This document shows, piece by piece, positions 1-9,989 of a stretch of DNA of 64,000 nt. The DNA is from Aselliscus stoliczkanus (Eukaryota > Chordata > Mammalia > Chiroptera > Hipposideridae), in the NCBI GenBank assembly GCA_033961575.1, contig CM066732.1, positions 51,675,001-51,739,000 of the forward strand, given 5' to 3'. The notes beneath the pieces were generated by a model. The model worked only from the letters and a program-made list of their open reading frames with translations. It ran no database searches and was not told the origin of the DNA. Position numbers and translations under genes: made by a program. The number at the start of each line of letters is the position of its first letter. Within the stretch, counting starts at the first letter, position 1.

Positions 1-213
1 ATTTCTTAGGCCCCGTTCCCTGTAAAGATAGTTAATCCACAATAGCAGCCAAAGTTGTTCTTAAGCAAATTAATATAAGTCACATTTTTAATATGATTAA
101 TATCACTATTAGTAGTAATAGGTAGCACTTGAATAATACTTTACAATGAACAAAACACCGCTATACCCAGTGTCTCATTTTAGCTATGAAAAATTTTAAA
201 GCAAAACTTCTAC
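1..213 (-). other. CNEP1R1 intron 3, 5' part
   Basis: AT-rich sequence downstream (minus strand) of the exon 3 donor. No coding similarity to the remaining CNEP1R1 protein and no repeat that I recognise. The intron runs off the window edge. Confidence 0.8.
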
Positions 214-287
214 CTTTTGTGTCTCAGGGTCTATTAACCAGTTCCAGGCACCGGTAGCTGTACAGACAGAGACCACTATAAGCAGCA
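214..287 (-). CDS. CNEP1R1: CNEP1R1 coding exon 3 (residues 33-57)
   Basis: 74 nt exon with acceptor TTTCATCAG (AG at 289-288) and donor AAG|GTAGAAG (GT at 213-212). It completes Met33 and encodes [20 protein letters not shown] then ETQK. The hydrophobic run 34-50 is the first transmembrane segment. The exon ends on a codon boundary, so the next exon starts in phase 0. No later exon is recognisable in 1-213. Confidence 0.96.
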
Positions 288-3200
288 CTGATGAAAGATA
301 AATACGAAATTAGTAAGGAAACAAGCTCTTAATATTCGATATTACTACCACCAGTTTCTAATAAATACAGCCAAAGGATGCAGCACTTTATTAAATGGAA
401 AATGCACTTGACTCAGGAATTAGGAGATGCTTATTGTAACTGAGGATGATACTGTCTCCTTTATTACTTCAGTCAGAACTTAGGAAGATAAATGAAATTA
501 AAAGCAGTAAGACCCAAGATGGTAAAACTTGAATATAAGATTCTATGTTATGTAACTTCCAATGTGCTTTGTGCTGATATTACAGATATTATAAATTTAA
601 AAAACAAACAAACCACCTCTCATTTTCTAATGTAAACATACCACACAAAGATTCCTTTATGAATGCACTGAGAATTCTGACCAAGGAATTTTGCCCTGCA
701 GTCAACTGCCTGCTGCTCAATTAAACAAAAGTCAGTGTTACAAAGTGTGGATGGAACACCAATCAGTATTAGATTTTAAGGGGCTCAAAAGCAAGTCGGG
801 GTAGAGATTAATGATAGCAGATTCTTAGAAAATGTTTCTGTATCCCTCAGTAAGCTAGAATTATTTTTAAAATTCTCAATAGATCGTAAGTAAAACGTAA
901 GAATAAATTGCATTTCTAAAAAAAATGTTAGAAAGTCACCAAGACCTAGCTAATATTTAGATCCAGATAGTTACTGTCTTTCAGTTGGGATGCACACCTT
1001 TTTAAAATGTAGAGCTCAAGCTTCTAAGAGCAACAGAAATATAGTAAAACTTTAATTATCTAGAATTCCTGGTGATGCACTTTTAGAAGAGGCAAATCAC
1101 AGATAAACATCTCATTTTAGGTATTCAGTAACAGAACCAAACTTTCAAAATTATGTCTAAGCTCAGAATAAGCTCAATTTCCTATAATTCTATATTTCCA
1201 ATAAGAAATGTACTATAGTACAGCTTTTTTTTTTTTAAATGAAGCAAAAGCAAACTAGAAGGGACCTCATATATGTACTTTTACACGTACATTAATTAAC
1301 CATGCTGATGTCATTAACATGCAAGAGCTGAGACCATGAACCAGAGAAAGTAAAAGCGTGCTCGGGGCCGGCCGAGTGGCGCGGTGGTTGAGCGCTGGCT
1401 TGGGAAGCGAGCGGCCCCGGTTCGGGTCCCACATATGAGGGCCAGTGACACTGCCCTCAAAGAAAAAACAAAACAAAACAAAAACAAAAACGTGTGCTCC
1501 CTATACTACATTTTATAAGATACGACAGCATCGTGTACATTTTAAAAGATCCTCAAGTAGCAATGAAACAAGGTTTTGGGGATAATCCCTAGGTAACCCA
1601 AAGAACCTGAGGAAATTATACTAGTGAATTCTGACCAATCAGAAATCTGACAGCATGATTAAAACTGTGCAAACAGATCTAATAAAATCACACGCGAAAT
1701 CTTAACATAGGAAAAGCAGCCTAACTTCACTAGGGTGCTATTGGTCCTACAAGCTGAGTTACACTTTGAAATGAAGTATGTCTTTGATGTGTGCGGCTGT
1801 ACTTCTTCCTTGGCAGGAATTAAGTTCTAACAATGAACAGCCAAGAAATTAAGACTGGTCCCAACATCAGTCAGCAAAGCACTTTGTTTACTGATGTCAT
1901 CACTTGCACATTTGCATTTCCTATATATTTCCACTGGGCAGTACCCACAATTCTTTCAACTCCTATTTTGCAGTGCTCACGATATCTATGATTAGACAGT
2001 AAGAATATGCATTTTGTTTTTCTACTTTAGGCTCCAAAGCAGCACAATTATGCTTCGTTAAATCAATTAAGGGTAATTTTATCACCTTTGCAAGTATATG
2101 TTAAATATGATTCTCCTTAACAAAACTTTATTTCAACAGTTTATAGGCAAACTGTAAAACTGCTCAACAGGCTGCTGAAAAATGTTACTATATGTGCTAT
2201 CAAATTTGTAACATTTGTTTAATAAAAAAAGTGTATCTATTTTCATGGAAAAATAAAAATTCGATCACAAAGACTGTTCTTTTAGGGTGGTCCGTCCTTT
2301 CTTTAAAATTTCTTTAGAATGCACTGTTTACAGTGTTCAATACATTTTCAAACTCAAAACAAAAGGAAATGTTATGTTTTAGTACAGCAAGCATTTGTTA
2401 ATCCGATTTTACAGAAAAGCAAATCATTGTTAGGCAGGGATGAAAGTATCAATTGTCAGTTTATTTTCCCTTAAAAAACAAAAAAAAAAACAAAAACAAA
2501 CATTCAGGCACTTACTTCTCCAACGTCCAGTGGCAGGTTGCAAACAGTGAATGTATTCAGTAAGTCTCCTCTCGAAAGCCTTGAGATCTAGGCAAAAAGA
2601 TTTCAGTCTGAGGGCGGCCGAGTGGCGCGGTGGTTAAGTGCTGGCTTGCGAAGCCAGAGGCCCCGGTTCGGGTCCCACATAGGAGGGCCAGTGACACTGC
2701 CCTCAAAAAAACAAAACAAAAAACCCCCTCAAACAAACAAAAGAAGAAGATTTCCGTCCTCGCATTAGCCACGCTTACTAGGCCGAGCCTATTCACATGA
2801 AGTTTGACTCGAGCTGCTTCAGGCCTCACACAACCAACGTGCATGGGTCACCGCGCACTGTTTACGCCGTTCGTACCGTGGCGGCTCATAGCGCTGGAGA
2901 AGACCATTAGGTTTCTCTGATCCCAGTGTCACACATACAGAAACCGGCTGCTTCCTTTTAGGAGCTTCGTAAAACGGTTATGTGGGAAAAGCCAGCAGGA
3001 GCCTCAAGCCCGAGGCCCAAAAGCTAGACATTTTGGGGGGGGGGGTTGCAAATAAAAAAGGATCCACGTCAGGTGGGGCTTTAACTCTGCGGGAACCCAG
3101 AGCGTCCTGTGGGGGCCGCGCGCTGCCCGGCTCCCCCGCCTCTGCCCGGCGCCCCAGCTTTTGCCCGGCACCTCGGCCCGGCACCCCCGCCTCTGCCCGG

Positions 3201-4191
3201 CACCTTTGCCCGGCTCCCCCGTCTCGGCCCGGCTCCCCAGCCTCTGCCCGGCTCCCCCGCCTCTGCCCGGCACCCCCGCCTCTGCCCGACACCCCAGCCT
3301 CGGCCCGGCTCCCCAGCCTCTGCCCCGCACCCCCGCCTCGGCCCGGCACCCCAGCCTCGGCCCGGCTCCCCCGCCTCTGCCCGACACCCCAGCCTTTACC
3401 CCGCACCCCCGCCTCTGCCCGGCTCCCCCGCCACTGCCCCGCACCCCGCCTCTGCCCGGCTCCCCAGCCTCGGCCCGGCACCCCAGCCTCTGCCCGGCTC
3501 CCCCGCCTCGGCCCGGCGCCCCCGCCTCTGCCCGGCGCCCCAGCTTTTGCCCGGCACCTCGGCCCGGCACCCCCGCCTTTGCCCGGCTCCCCCGCCTCGG
3601 CCCCGCACCCCCGCCTCTCCCCGGCACCCCCGCCTCTGCCCCGCACCCCCGCCTTTGCCCGGCTCCCCCGCCTCGGCCCGGCACCCCAGCCTTTGCCCGG
3701 CTCCGATTCCCAGCCCCTTTGGTTGATGCGCGGCGGCGCTGTCCGCCTGGTCCTAGCCGGACCTGAGCTGCAAACGGGGGGCGGCGGCGAGGCGCCCGCC
3801 CCTTCCCCGCCTCCGAGCGGGACCCGCCGCGCCCCGAAAGCCGGAGGGGGACCCGGGGCGCGCACGGCAGGGCGCGGCGCTCCGCCAGCTCTGCAAGTGC
3901 GACCCACGGGCGCCCCGGCTCAGCCCGCGGCAGCTGGCGGCCCGGCGGGGCACGCAGAGGCCTGTTTACTAAGCAGTGACACACCCAGCCGGAGCCCAGG
4001 GCTCCGGGGCCCAACCCGGGGCCCGGGGCAGCCCCCGGCGGGTCCCGCCGCCCCCCGCGCCACCGTCCACCCTCCGCGGCCTCCGCTCCGCGGGGCGGGG
4101 TCTCCGCGCCGCCTGCGCCCCGCCGGCTTCCGGGACGCGCCGGGACGCCCCCAGAGCCCGCCGCACCTTCCGCCTGCTCCAGCGAGTTCAT
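214..4191 (-). CDS. CNEP1R1: CNEP1R1 (TMEM188), 5' half of the coding sequence, exons 1-3
   Basis: Nuclear envelope phosphatase regulatory subunit 1, homologous to yeast Spo7. It is a small two-pass membrane protein of the ER and nuclear envelope that binds and activates the phosphatase CTDNEP1 (Dullard), which dephosphorylates lipins and so controls phosphatidic acid and triglyceride/phospholipid synthesis. Three exons on the minus strand (4191-4167, 2587-2516, 287-214) join with matching phases and read as residues 1-57, starting [20 protein letters not shown] and reaching IDPETQK. This agrees with the mammalian protein as I remember it, apart from conservative positions I cannot check. Residues 33-50 are the first hydrophobic segment. 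The second membrane segment and C-terminus are encoded by exons beyond position 1. All splice sites are GT/AG and no frameshift or stop is seen, so the gene looks functional. Confidence 0.95.
288..2515 (-). other. CNEP1R1 intron 2
   Basis: About 2.2 kb of AT-rich intron between the donor at 2515 and the acceptor at 288. The only clear insertion is one short tRNA-SINE at 1364-1490. Otherwise it holds A- and T-rich tracts (for example 1225-1236 and 2470-2498) and nothing I can name. Confidence 0.85.
1364..1490 (+). mobile_element. short tRNA-derived SINE (head only, A-rich tail)
   Basis: Begins GGGGCCGGCCGAGTGGCGC, with A box TGGCGCGGTGG and B box GGTTCGGGTCC of a tRNA-like pol III promoter. 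It ends at CACTGCCCTC followed by an (AAAAC)n-type tail. Flanks AAAAGCGTGCTC and AAAACGTGTGCTC look like a slightly diverged target-site duplication. Lies in CNEP1R1 intron 2, antisense to the gene. Confidence 0.88.
2516..2587 (-). CDS. CNEP1R1: CNEP1R1 coding exon 2 (residues 9-32)
   Basis: 72 nt exon bounded by TTTTTGCCTAG acceptor (AG at 2589-2588) and a strong GTAAGT donor (2515-2510). It completes Asp9, encodes [20 protein letters not shown] then RWR, and leaves a single A for Met33. This is the cytosolic/nucleoplasmic N-terminal segment that precedes the first membrane helix. The polypyrimidine tract is short, because an antisense SINE begins only about 24 bp upstream of the exon in the transcript sense (see 2611-2746). 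Confidence 0.96.
2611..2746 (+). mobile_element. short tRNA-derived SINE at the exon 2 acceptor of CNEP1R1
   Basis: Same head family (GGGCGGCCGAGTGGCGCGG, B box GGTTCGGGTCC, CACTGCCCTC then A-rich tail). Flanked by AAGATTTCAGTCTG (2597-2610) and AAGATTTCCGTCCTC (2747-2761), a diverged duplication of the target. Antisense to CNEP1R1. Its 5' edge lies about 24 bp from the first base of exon 2, in the branch-point zone. Confidence 0.9.
3125..3701. repeat. GC-rich minisatellite, 19-bp unit, about 30 copies
   Basis: Tandem array of variants of CCCGGCTCCCCCGCCTCTG, most 19 bp long. Interspersed are rare 13-bp units (CCCGGCACCTCGG, CCCGGCACCTTTG) and one 18-bp unit near 3438. Variation is concentrated at three sites: CTC/CAC/CGC, CCC/CCA, and CTCTG/CTCGG/CTTTG. 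A block with CTTTTG followed by a 13-bp unit occurs at about 3141 and again at 3527, 386 bp apart, so part of the array was probably duplicated. The transcript strand of CNEP1R1 is G-rich here. Because 19 is not a multiple of 3 and the unit has no stop, several frames stay open, giving spurious proline/alanine-rich ORFs. Confidence 0.93.
4167..4191 (-). CDS. CNEP1R1: CNEP1R1 coding exon 1 (residues 1-8 plus first base of codon 9)
   Basis: The ATG is at 4191-4189 on the minus strand and reads MNSLEQAE, then one G of the Asp codon that is completed by AT at the start of exon 2. The donor is AAG|GTGCGG at 4166-4161, a GT site with a weak intron side (GTGCGG, not GTAAGT). Without splicing the frame runs on for 395 codons through the intron 1 minisatellite, which is an artefact. 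Upstream, minus strand, lie the 5'UTR and a CpG-island promoter. The start is chosen by identity to the known N-terminus. Confidence 0.93.
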
Positions 4192-4339
4192 GTCGGGCGG
4201 CAGCTGCGGTCACCGCCGCGCGCCCGTCCGCATCGCAGCTCCGCGGGCCCCGCCTGGCCCACCCCGCCGACCCCCACCTCTAACGGCTGCTCTCGGCCCC
4301 TCCGCGGCGCACCGCCCCTTCCCTAGACCCGCCACGCTC

Positions 4340-4386
4340 ATTGGGCTTCTCCGCCAGACCCCACAACTAAGACGGCTTTCTATTGG
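4340..4386 (-). promoter_or_regulatory. paired CCAAT boxes (NF-Y-type) in the CNEP1R1 promoter
   Basis: Two CCAAT pentamers on the minus strand (ATTGG on plus at 4340-4344 and 4382-4386), 42 bp apart and about 150-195 bp upstream of the start codon. Paired CCAAT boxes are typical of NF-Y-driven CpG-island promoters. Occupancy is inferred, not shown. Confidence 0.6.
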
Positions 4387-4560
4387 TCCATTCTTCCCCG
4401 GCCTCGAGGCCTAGCGTTGGACGGTCAGCCGCAGGGGCCAAGAATCGCCGGCGGCCGGACTGGTGGGACGCTGCTGCCGCCGCCTGCCGGCCCGGGGAGG
4501 AACTGCAACCTGTCGGAGAAAGTTCTTTCTTGGGCTGATGGCTCGTGTTCGGCTGCGTTC

Positions 4561-6180
4561 CGCTTCCTCCCGTATTTATTGAGCGCTCACTCCCTTCCGG
4601 GCAGCGTTCTGGTCGCTGACCAGAGATAAGGGGAAATAGGTGCAGAACTGACTACAACCCAAAATATTGGAATTCCTTACAGTGTCTCGTCCCTGGGTAG
4701 CCAACCCCTTCAGCAAGCATTTCTCCCTCGATTGCGTGTTTCTCACGTCAACTTGCATAAATCATAAAGGCGGCAAAACAAAGTACCCCAATACCTAGAA
4801 CTCTAAAAAAAGCTGATAAGGCCTCGACTGCATTGATATGCGACTAAAATGCTTTCTCGCCCGTTTCCTTCTGGCCATGCACTCATGAACGTGTTCCCTG
4901 CGTGGCGTGTGAGGCGCGGTCTCCGGGGTGACTGTCCCTCCTTATCCGCGGGACCCAATATCCGCGGGACCCACAGCTGGCGATAAACATGCGAATAAGG
5001 GATTCCCTGCAGATAAGCATAGTTCTGCGAAGGGAGTAGCCGCATAATAGGAGACAGCGAGATAAAGTAGGGGTGGCCAGAGCCAGGGCTCAGGGCTGCC
5101 CAGCAGCTCAGCTGAGAATCCCGGGAGGATAATAAAGAGACGACCGATGCAAAGACGAAGGCTAAGTAAGTTCCAAGCAGCCTTTGCCTCAGCACGTTCC
5201 AAAACTTCCCATGTAGGGAGCGATCCTCTCGACCAAGCCCTTTACATACATTCTCTCATTTCACCCTCTGAGAAGATGCTTTTAACATTGTGGGTCAAAA
5301 CCCCCAGAGGTGAATCCATTCAATGAACTAGGACTGTTATTTTTTTAAAAAAGGAAGAAAGAAAAGAAAAAAAAGTGAGCTAAAGTAAAATTTAAAAACA
5401 GTAGCACCACTGGCATTAAGCATTAAGGATTGTTTCATGATCTTTTGTTTCAGTTGTGCATGTGGGCACCCGCTGTGTTCTGATCATAATGTAAATAACT
5501 GAGGGTTCTAGTAATAAAAAATGAAAGTTTGAAAGTTTGAAAGCCACCAAGGTAGGAATGACTAGGCTCATTTTACAACTGAAAAGCGAAAAGGAGTTTG
5601 CCCAGATCTTGCAAGTATTGTAGTAGCCTGGATGTAAGCCCCCAAGTAAACTACCCCTTCTGTCTGCTTGCTCACTGGTCCATCCCTCCATCTCCAAGTC
5701 TTATTCATCACGTTTCCCTTCGGCACCCAGTGGTGCTGAGAGAATGGCTAGTGAACATCTGTTATGTGACAGGCTCTCCTGGGCTAGATCCTGGGGAGGT
5801 GAGGAGTGACACAGACTGATGAATAGGACATTGCAAAGCACTGTGATAAGTGGGAGCTTTGCTAACTTGCCTCAAAAGAGGCACAGTTCTCTTAACTGCA
5901 GGGCTTTTGTTTGCCTGATGGGGTGTGCAAGTTTCTAGCAAGAGCGTGGGACAACAGAGGAAAGACTGAGGGCGTCCTCCTGGGGTTCTCCCTTTCCGTC
6001 TTTCATTTTCAGCTGTGCACAAATAAATGTTGAACATGCCTTTCAAAGGGAGCACCCTATTAACCTGTCATTGGCATCTATGTGGATGGATCATGGGGGT
6101 GGAGGTGGGGGTAGTACAGGAGAAGGAAAATAGAGACTTAGGTCAGGTTAAGAAACTTGGAACCTGAAGTAATGGGGAGA
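4561..6180. other. intergenic flank upstream of CNEP1R1, no gene seen
   Basis: No exon or RNA gene recognised. 4930-5050 has ATCCGCGGGA-type motifs reminiscent of Tigger/MER2-class DNA transposon ends (weak). 5235-5310 and 5560-5640 resemble minus-strand MIR segments (weak). 5340-5400 is an A-rich low-complexity tract. Confidence 0.5.
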
Positions 6181-6189
6181 CTGAAGGAT

Positions 6190-7180
6190 ACAAATTTGTA
6201 AAAACACGCTATCGATGAGATTTGGCACGAAGATAATCAACATAAAAAGGATTATACAGCATGATAAAGTGTGATTTACCCCAGGAATGTAAAATTGGTT
6301 TGGCATCAAAAATGAATTAATGGACTATGTTATATCAATGGAATAAAGGACAAAAAACCATGTGGTTTGATGAGGGTGTTAGGAAATCAGACATTGTCAG
6401 CTGAATGGTGTAGTTGTTGTGGGAAATAGTATGGCAGTTCCTAAAAAAGTTAAAAATAGAGTTACCATCTGATCCAGCAATTCCACTTCTGGGTATATTA
6501 CCCGAAAGAATCAAAAGCAGGGTCTCAGAGAGGTATTTGTACACCCATGTTCATAGCAGCATTATTTACAAGAGCCAAAAGGTAGAAGCAAACCAATTGT
6601 CCATTGATGGACAAATGGATAAACAAAATGTGGTCTATACATACCATGGAATATTATTCCACTTTAAGGAATGAAATTATTAAGGAAGGAATATTATTCC
6701 ACCTTAAGGAAGGAAATTCAGACATCTGCTACAACTCGGTTGAACCTTGAGGACATTATGCTAGACGAAATAAGCCAGCCATAAAAGGACAAATACTGTA
6801 TAATTCCACTTACATGAGTTACCTAGAGTTGTCAGATTCATAGAAACAGAAACTAGGGGTGGGGGCTGTGTACAGAGTTTCAGTTTTACAAGATGAAAAG
6901 AGTTCTGGAGATGGATGCTGGTGATGATTGCTCAACAGTGAGAATGTACTTAATGCCACGGAACTGTTTACTTAAAAATGGCTAAGATGGGGGCTGGCCG
7001 AGTGGCGCAGTGGTTAAGAGTTGGCTTGGGATGCCAGCGGCCCCGGTTTGGGTCCCACATATGAGCACCAGTGACACTGCCCTCTTAAAAACATAATAAT
7101 AAAGATAATTTAAAAAAATGGCTAAGATGGTAATATTATGTTACATGCATTTTACCAAAATATAGAAAACATTTTAATCG
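6190..7180 (+). mobile_element. LINE-1 3' end remnant (plus strand), interrupted by a SINE
   Basis: Shows the usual L1 ORF2-end/3'UTR landmarks: ACCATCTGATCCAGCAATTC, then GTTCATAGCAGCATTATTTA and a GGAATATTATTCC motif, with frame breaks. The 3' part near 7131-7180 is separated from the rest by the SINE at 6991-7113. It is an old non-functional copy. Confidence 0.85.
6991..7113 (+). mobile_element. short tRNA-derived SINE with perfect 17-bp target-site duplication
   Basis: Head GGGCTGGCCGAGTGGCGCAG, A box TGGCGCAGTGG, head end CACTGCCCTC, then an A-rich tail with AATAATAAAG. Flanked by AAAAATGGCTAAGATGG at 6974-6990 and again at 7114-7130, a perfect duplication of L1 target sequence. Confidence 0.95.
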
Positions 7181-7794
7181 TATAATAATCTATCATGGAA
7201 AGATATTTTTATTGTTCTCCATTAGGTTAGATCCTCCTCAGTGCTGTGGAAATGTCCTTTTTTTGCAATAGGAAGGTTCTTACTTGGGCCTTCAACCTTC
7301 TCAGTTTCTGGAAAATATATCAGAAAGGTTTTATTCAAACTTATCAAATGAGAACTAATTTTAGTTGGTCCTCCCTCACTTAGAGATAGTTTGTTTCACT
7401 CAATACACCCAGACACAACTGGGAAAATTGTAATGTTGATAAAATAAATGCATCTTTCCCAATACTTTCTGAAAATAAAAAAGCTTTTTAATCTTACTAT
7501 ATACTTCAAATATATTTTTATCCAAAGCTGGAAGGTGCTGATTTCACCTATTTAACTTATAGACACTCTTCACTATCTACTCTCATTGGCAAAGCCAGTC
7601 TTTATTTTCAAATTACAATTGCCAAAATCACACGTCATTTCTGTTAAAAACCTCCCTTTTTTCAATGCAAATTCCCCGTGAAAATCAGCAGGAACCCGTA
7701 TTGCTTTTATCCAAAGCAGTGTTTCACTCTTAACAGAAACCTGTATGAGACAAGAAAACCAAGCGTGTAGGATGGATTTAACGTGCCTTCTTTT

Positions 7795-8095
7795 GTTGTT
7801 TATTGAGATGTAATTGATCTAGAACATTACATTAGTTTCAGGTGCACAATGATTTGATATTGTATACATTGCGAAATGATCACACAGTAAGTCTAGTTAA
7901 CATCCATCACCACACATGGTTACAATTTTTTTTTCCCTTGGGATGAGAATTTTTAAGATCTACTCTGTTAGCAACTCAAATATACAGTATAGTATTTTAA
8001 CTATAGACCCCTGCTGTACATTACATATCCATGACTTCTTTGTTTTATACTTAGAAGTTAGTTCCTTTTGGCCACCTTCTCCTGTGTCACCAAAG
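7795..8095 (-). mobile_element. LINE-1 3'UTR remnant (minus strand)
   Basis: TTTATTGAGATGTAATTGAT followed by TTAGTTTCAGGTGCACAATG and CATCCATCACCACACATGG, the reverse complement of the common mammalian L1 3'UTR. Truncated; no ORF. Confidence 0.8.
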
Positions 8096-9985
8096 AAGAT
8101 GGCAGATGGTTCCTGATTCTTCTCTGCACGAGGGTCGTGTTCCCAGGGTAATTCCGCGTGGTGGGAGGTGGGCCCTTTCATAAAGCATTGTGAGAAGAGG
8201 GAGAAGGGAAACCAAGGTCCCAGAGAGCGAGTACTGGGCGGGAGTGACTGAGAAAGTCAAGGAGAGGACAAAGTGACAAGAAGAGGAGCTTTGGGCAAAG
8301 CAGTGGGCTGGCCTGCCCTCCTCGCCACAGGGAGGGAGTGCTGGGGGCCTCCGCAGCTGCCCAGGACTAGCGCGGTGGGTGGGCCTCTGGGAGCCAGGCT
8401 GCAGGTGAGCGAGGCCAGCGGGGAGTAGAGAGGCTGGCGGGAAGGGCTCGCATAGGTGGAACCACACCGAGGCCAGCTAAGCGGCCTCCAAGGGCAGGCG
8501 GGCCTGGCCCGGCCTCCCTGCAGCCCCGTTTCCCTAATGACCTCATGGATGGGGAGCTGAGGGAGGCTCAGGAGGGGCCGGCACGTCAGAACCTCGGGTT
8601 TTCCAGCTTCTTGGGGCCTCAGTTTCCCCACCTGGGAAGTGGGCAGATGGGCTGGAAGCGTTGCCCCAGAATGGACTCGAGGGGCTCCGGCAGCCACTCA
8701 GGGCCCTTCCCGCCTCCTCTGCAGCCGCACGTCCCGGCCCTACCCGCCTTGGCCGGTCTGTGCACTCTGGACCAGCCCTCCTCCGGCCGCCCCATTACAT
8801 CCCTGGGGAAACGCTTGTTAATCTGCTCCGGCTGTCTCCACTCAGCCCTTCTTCCACTACTGACTGAGGCAGTGGATTTGGCTTCTGGCGTCACAGCCGC
8901 TTGTGAACCTGGGAGGACCACTGGGGAGCTGGTGCCTCCGGGAAGCACGTTCCTTTGCCTCTGTGTCTGCGCGTTCTCGTCCCTAGAGTGGGGCGATGTC
9001 AGAATTTTCCTTGTAGGGTCTTTTGATAGTTAAATGAGTTAATATAGATGAAGGTTTAGAGCAGAGATGTTGCCCGATGTACCTTTCCCAGGTGCCTCCA
9101 CTTCCCTGCCCATTACCACCAGTGGTAAATGTACTTCTGTGATTATTTCCTTACTGTTTTGCCTGCTTCATGTTTGATTCCCAAACTTTCCCCAAGAGGC
9201 AGGACAGCTCTTATCTTGGCTCACCCTGTAGCCTCAGGACCTAGCTCCGTGTCTTGGCAGAGGAGCCTGAAGCCAGCGCTGGCTAGGCTGGGGTACAGGG
9301 GTGAGCAGGGGCTGCTGCCTTCTGCCTGAAAGGGACATTTGAACAAGTATAGCAGAGTTGGGGAGCTCCGTGCCCGGGGACAATCAGTTAAGATCCACAT
9401 CACCCTTGAAGGAATTGGATCTTGAAATTGCCCTTTTTTTATGATCATGTTTGTATTTCAGCTTTGTCCCAGCCCCAGGGGCAATGGAGGCCAAGGTTAT
9501 TTTGCAAAGAAAATGCCTCCTGCAGTGGCTCTCCCATGATGGAGGAGTGAAAGCGCGCAAAGGCCCTCTGCCATCCAGTGTCGGCTTTTCAGTGCCTCCC
9601 TCAGTTGGCGTTGAGAATGAACGGCAAACCCCAGCACTGCTCTCGCCAGTGGGCGAGCACTGTCTGCGAGGGCGAGGTTTCATTTTGCCAGTTCCGGCGA
9701 GAGGCTGACTGGTGGGGTGACGCAGCTCCCAAACTCACGGTGGACAACCTCATCCCCCTTGTGCGTTTGTATGTTGAGAGCTAACGTATTTTTCATTATA
9801 CTTCTAAAGAATTGCAAAGAGTATCAGTACCATTCTATCCTGTGTTTATTATATGTATGTTTTAACTATATTTTAAGCAAAATCCAGAAGTTGCAGATTT
9901 AGCTCTTTTCATTTATGGAAATTGTGTGGCAAAACCATGGAACTGGTCGAATTGGGTCTCATTGTCCAACCCAGCAGTCTGACAT
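8096..9985. other. unique intergenic sequence, no gene seen
   Basis: Moderately GC-rich with several short ORFs on both strands, none with recognisable domains or convincing splice structure. 9130-9265 resembles a diverged L2 3' end (weak). Confidence 0.5.
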
Positions 9986-9989
9986 TATT

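Larger units (their letters stand above)
2588..4166 (-). other. CNEP1R1 intron 1
   Basis: About 1.6 kb between the exon 1 donor (4166) and the exon 2 acceptor (2588). It contains most of the CpG island, the 19-bp minisatellite (3125-3701), and a short SINE right at the acceptor end (2611-2746). Base composition changes sharply near 3050, from AT-rich to strongly GC-rich. Confidence 0.9.
3080..4560 (-). promoter_or_regulatory. CNEP1R1: CpG island and promoter region of CNEP1R1
   Basis: Dense CpG, GC-rich DNA that covers exon 1, the proximal promoter and much of intron 1. GC-box-like motifs such as GGGGCGGGG (near 4094) and CCGCCCCTTCC (near 3798) are present, and no TATA box is obvious. A CpG-island housekeeping promoter fits the broad expression known for CNEP1R1. 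The transcription start is probably between about 4200 and 4330, upstream of the ATG on the minus strand; the sequence does not fix it. Divergent plus-strand transcription is possible, but no plus-strand exon is evident. Confidence 0.85.

Noticed and set aside
1364..1440. tRNA gene-like sequences at this and other SINE heads
   Set aside because: A and B boxes are present, but the heads do not fold as complete tRNAs and are followed by SINE bodies or A-tails with target duplications.
3125..3701. possible CRISPR-like array
   Set aside because: Short tandem units without spacers in a mammalian CpG island; it is a minisatellite.
2982..4283. 433-codon plus-strand ORF (and 395- and 309-codon minus-strand ORFs) rich in Pro, Ala, Arg and Gly
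   Set aside because: They translate the stop-free 19-bp minisatellite and CpG island in several frames. The 395-codon one begins with the true CNEP1R1 start but is unspliced read-through of exon 1 into intron 1.
3080..4560. a divergent plus-strand gene sharing the CNEP1R1 CpG island
   Set aside because: No plausible first exon with a donor and no downstream exon on the plus strand. Divergent non-coding transcription cannot be excluded from sequence alone.
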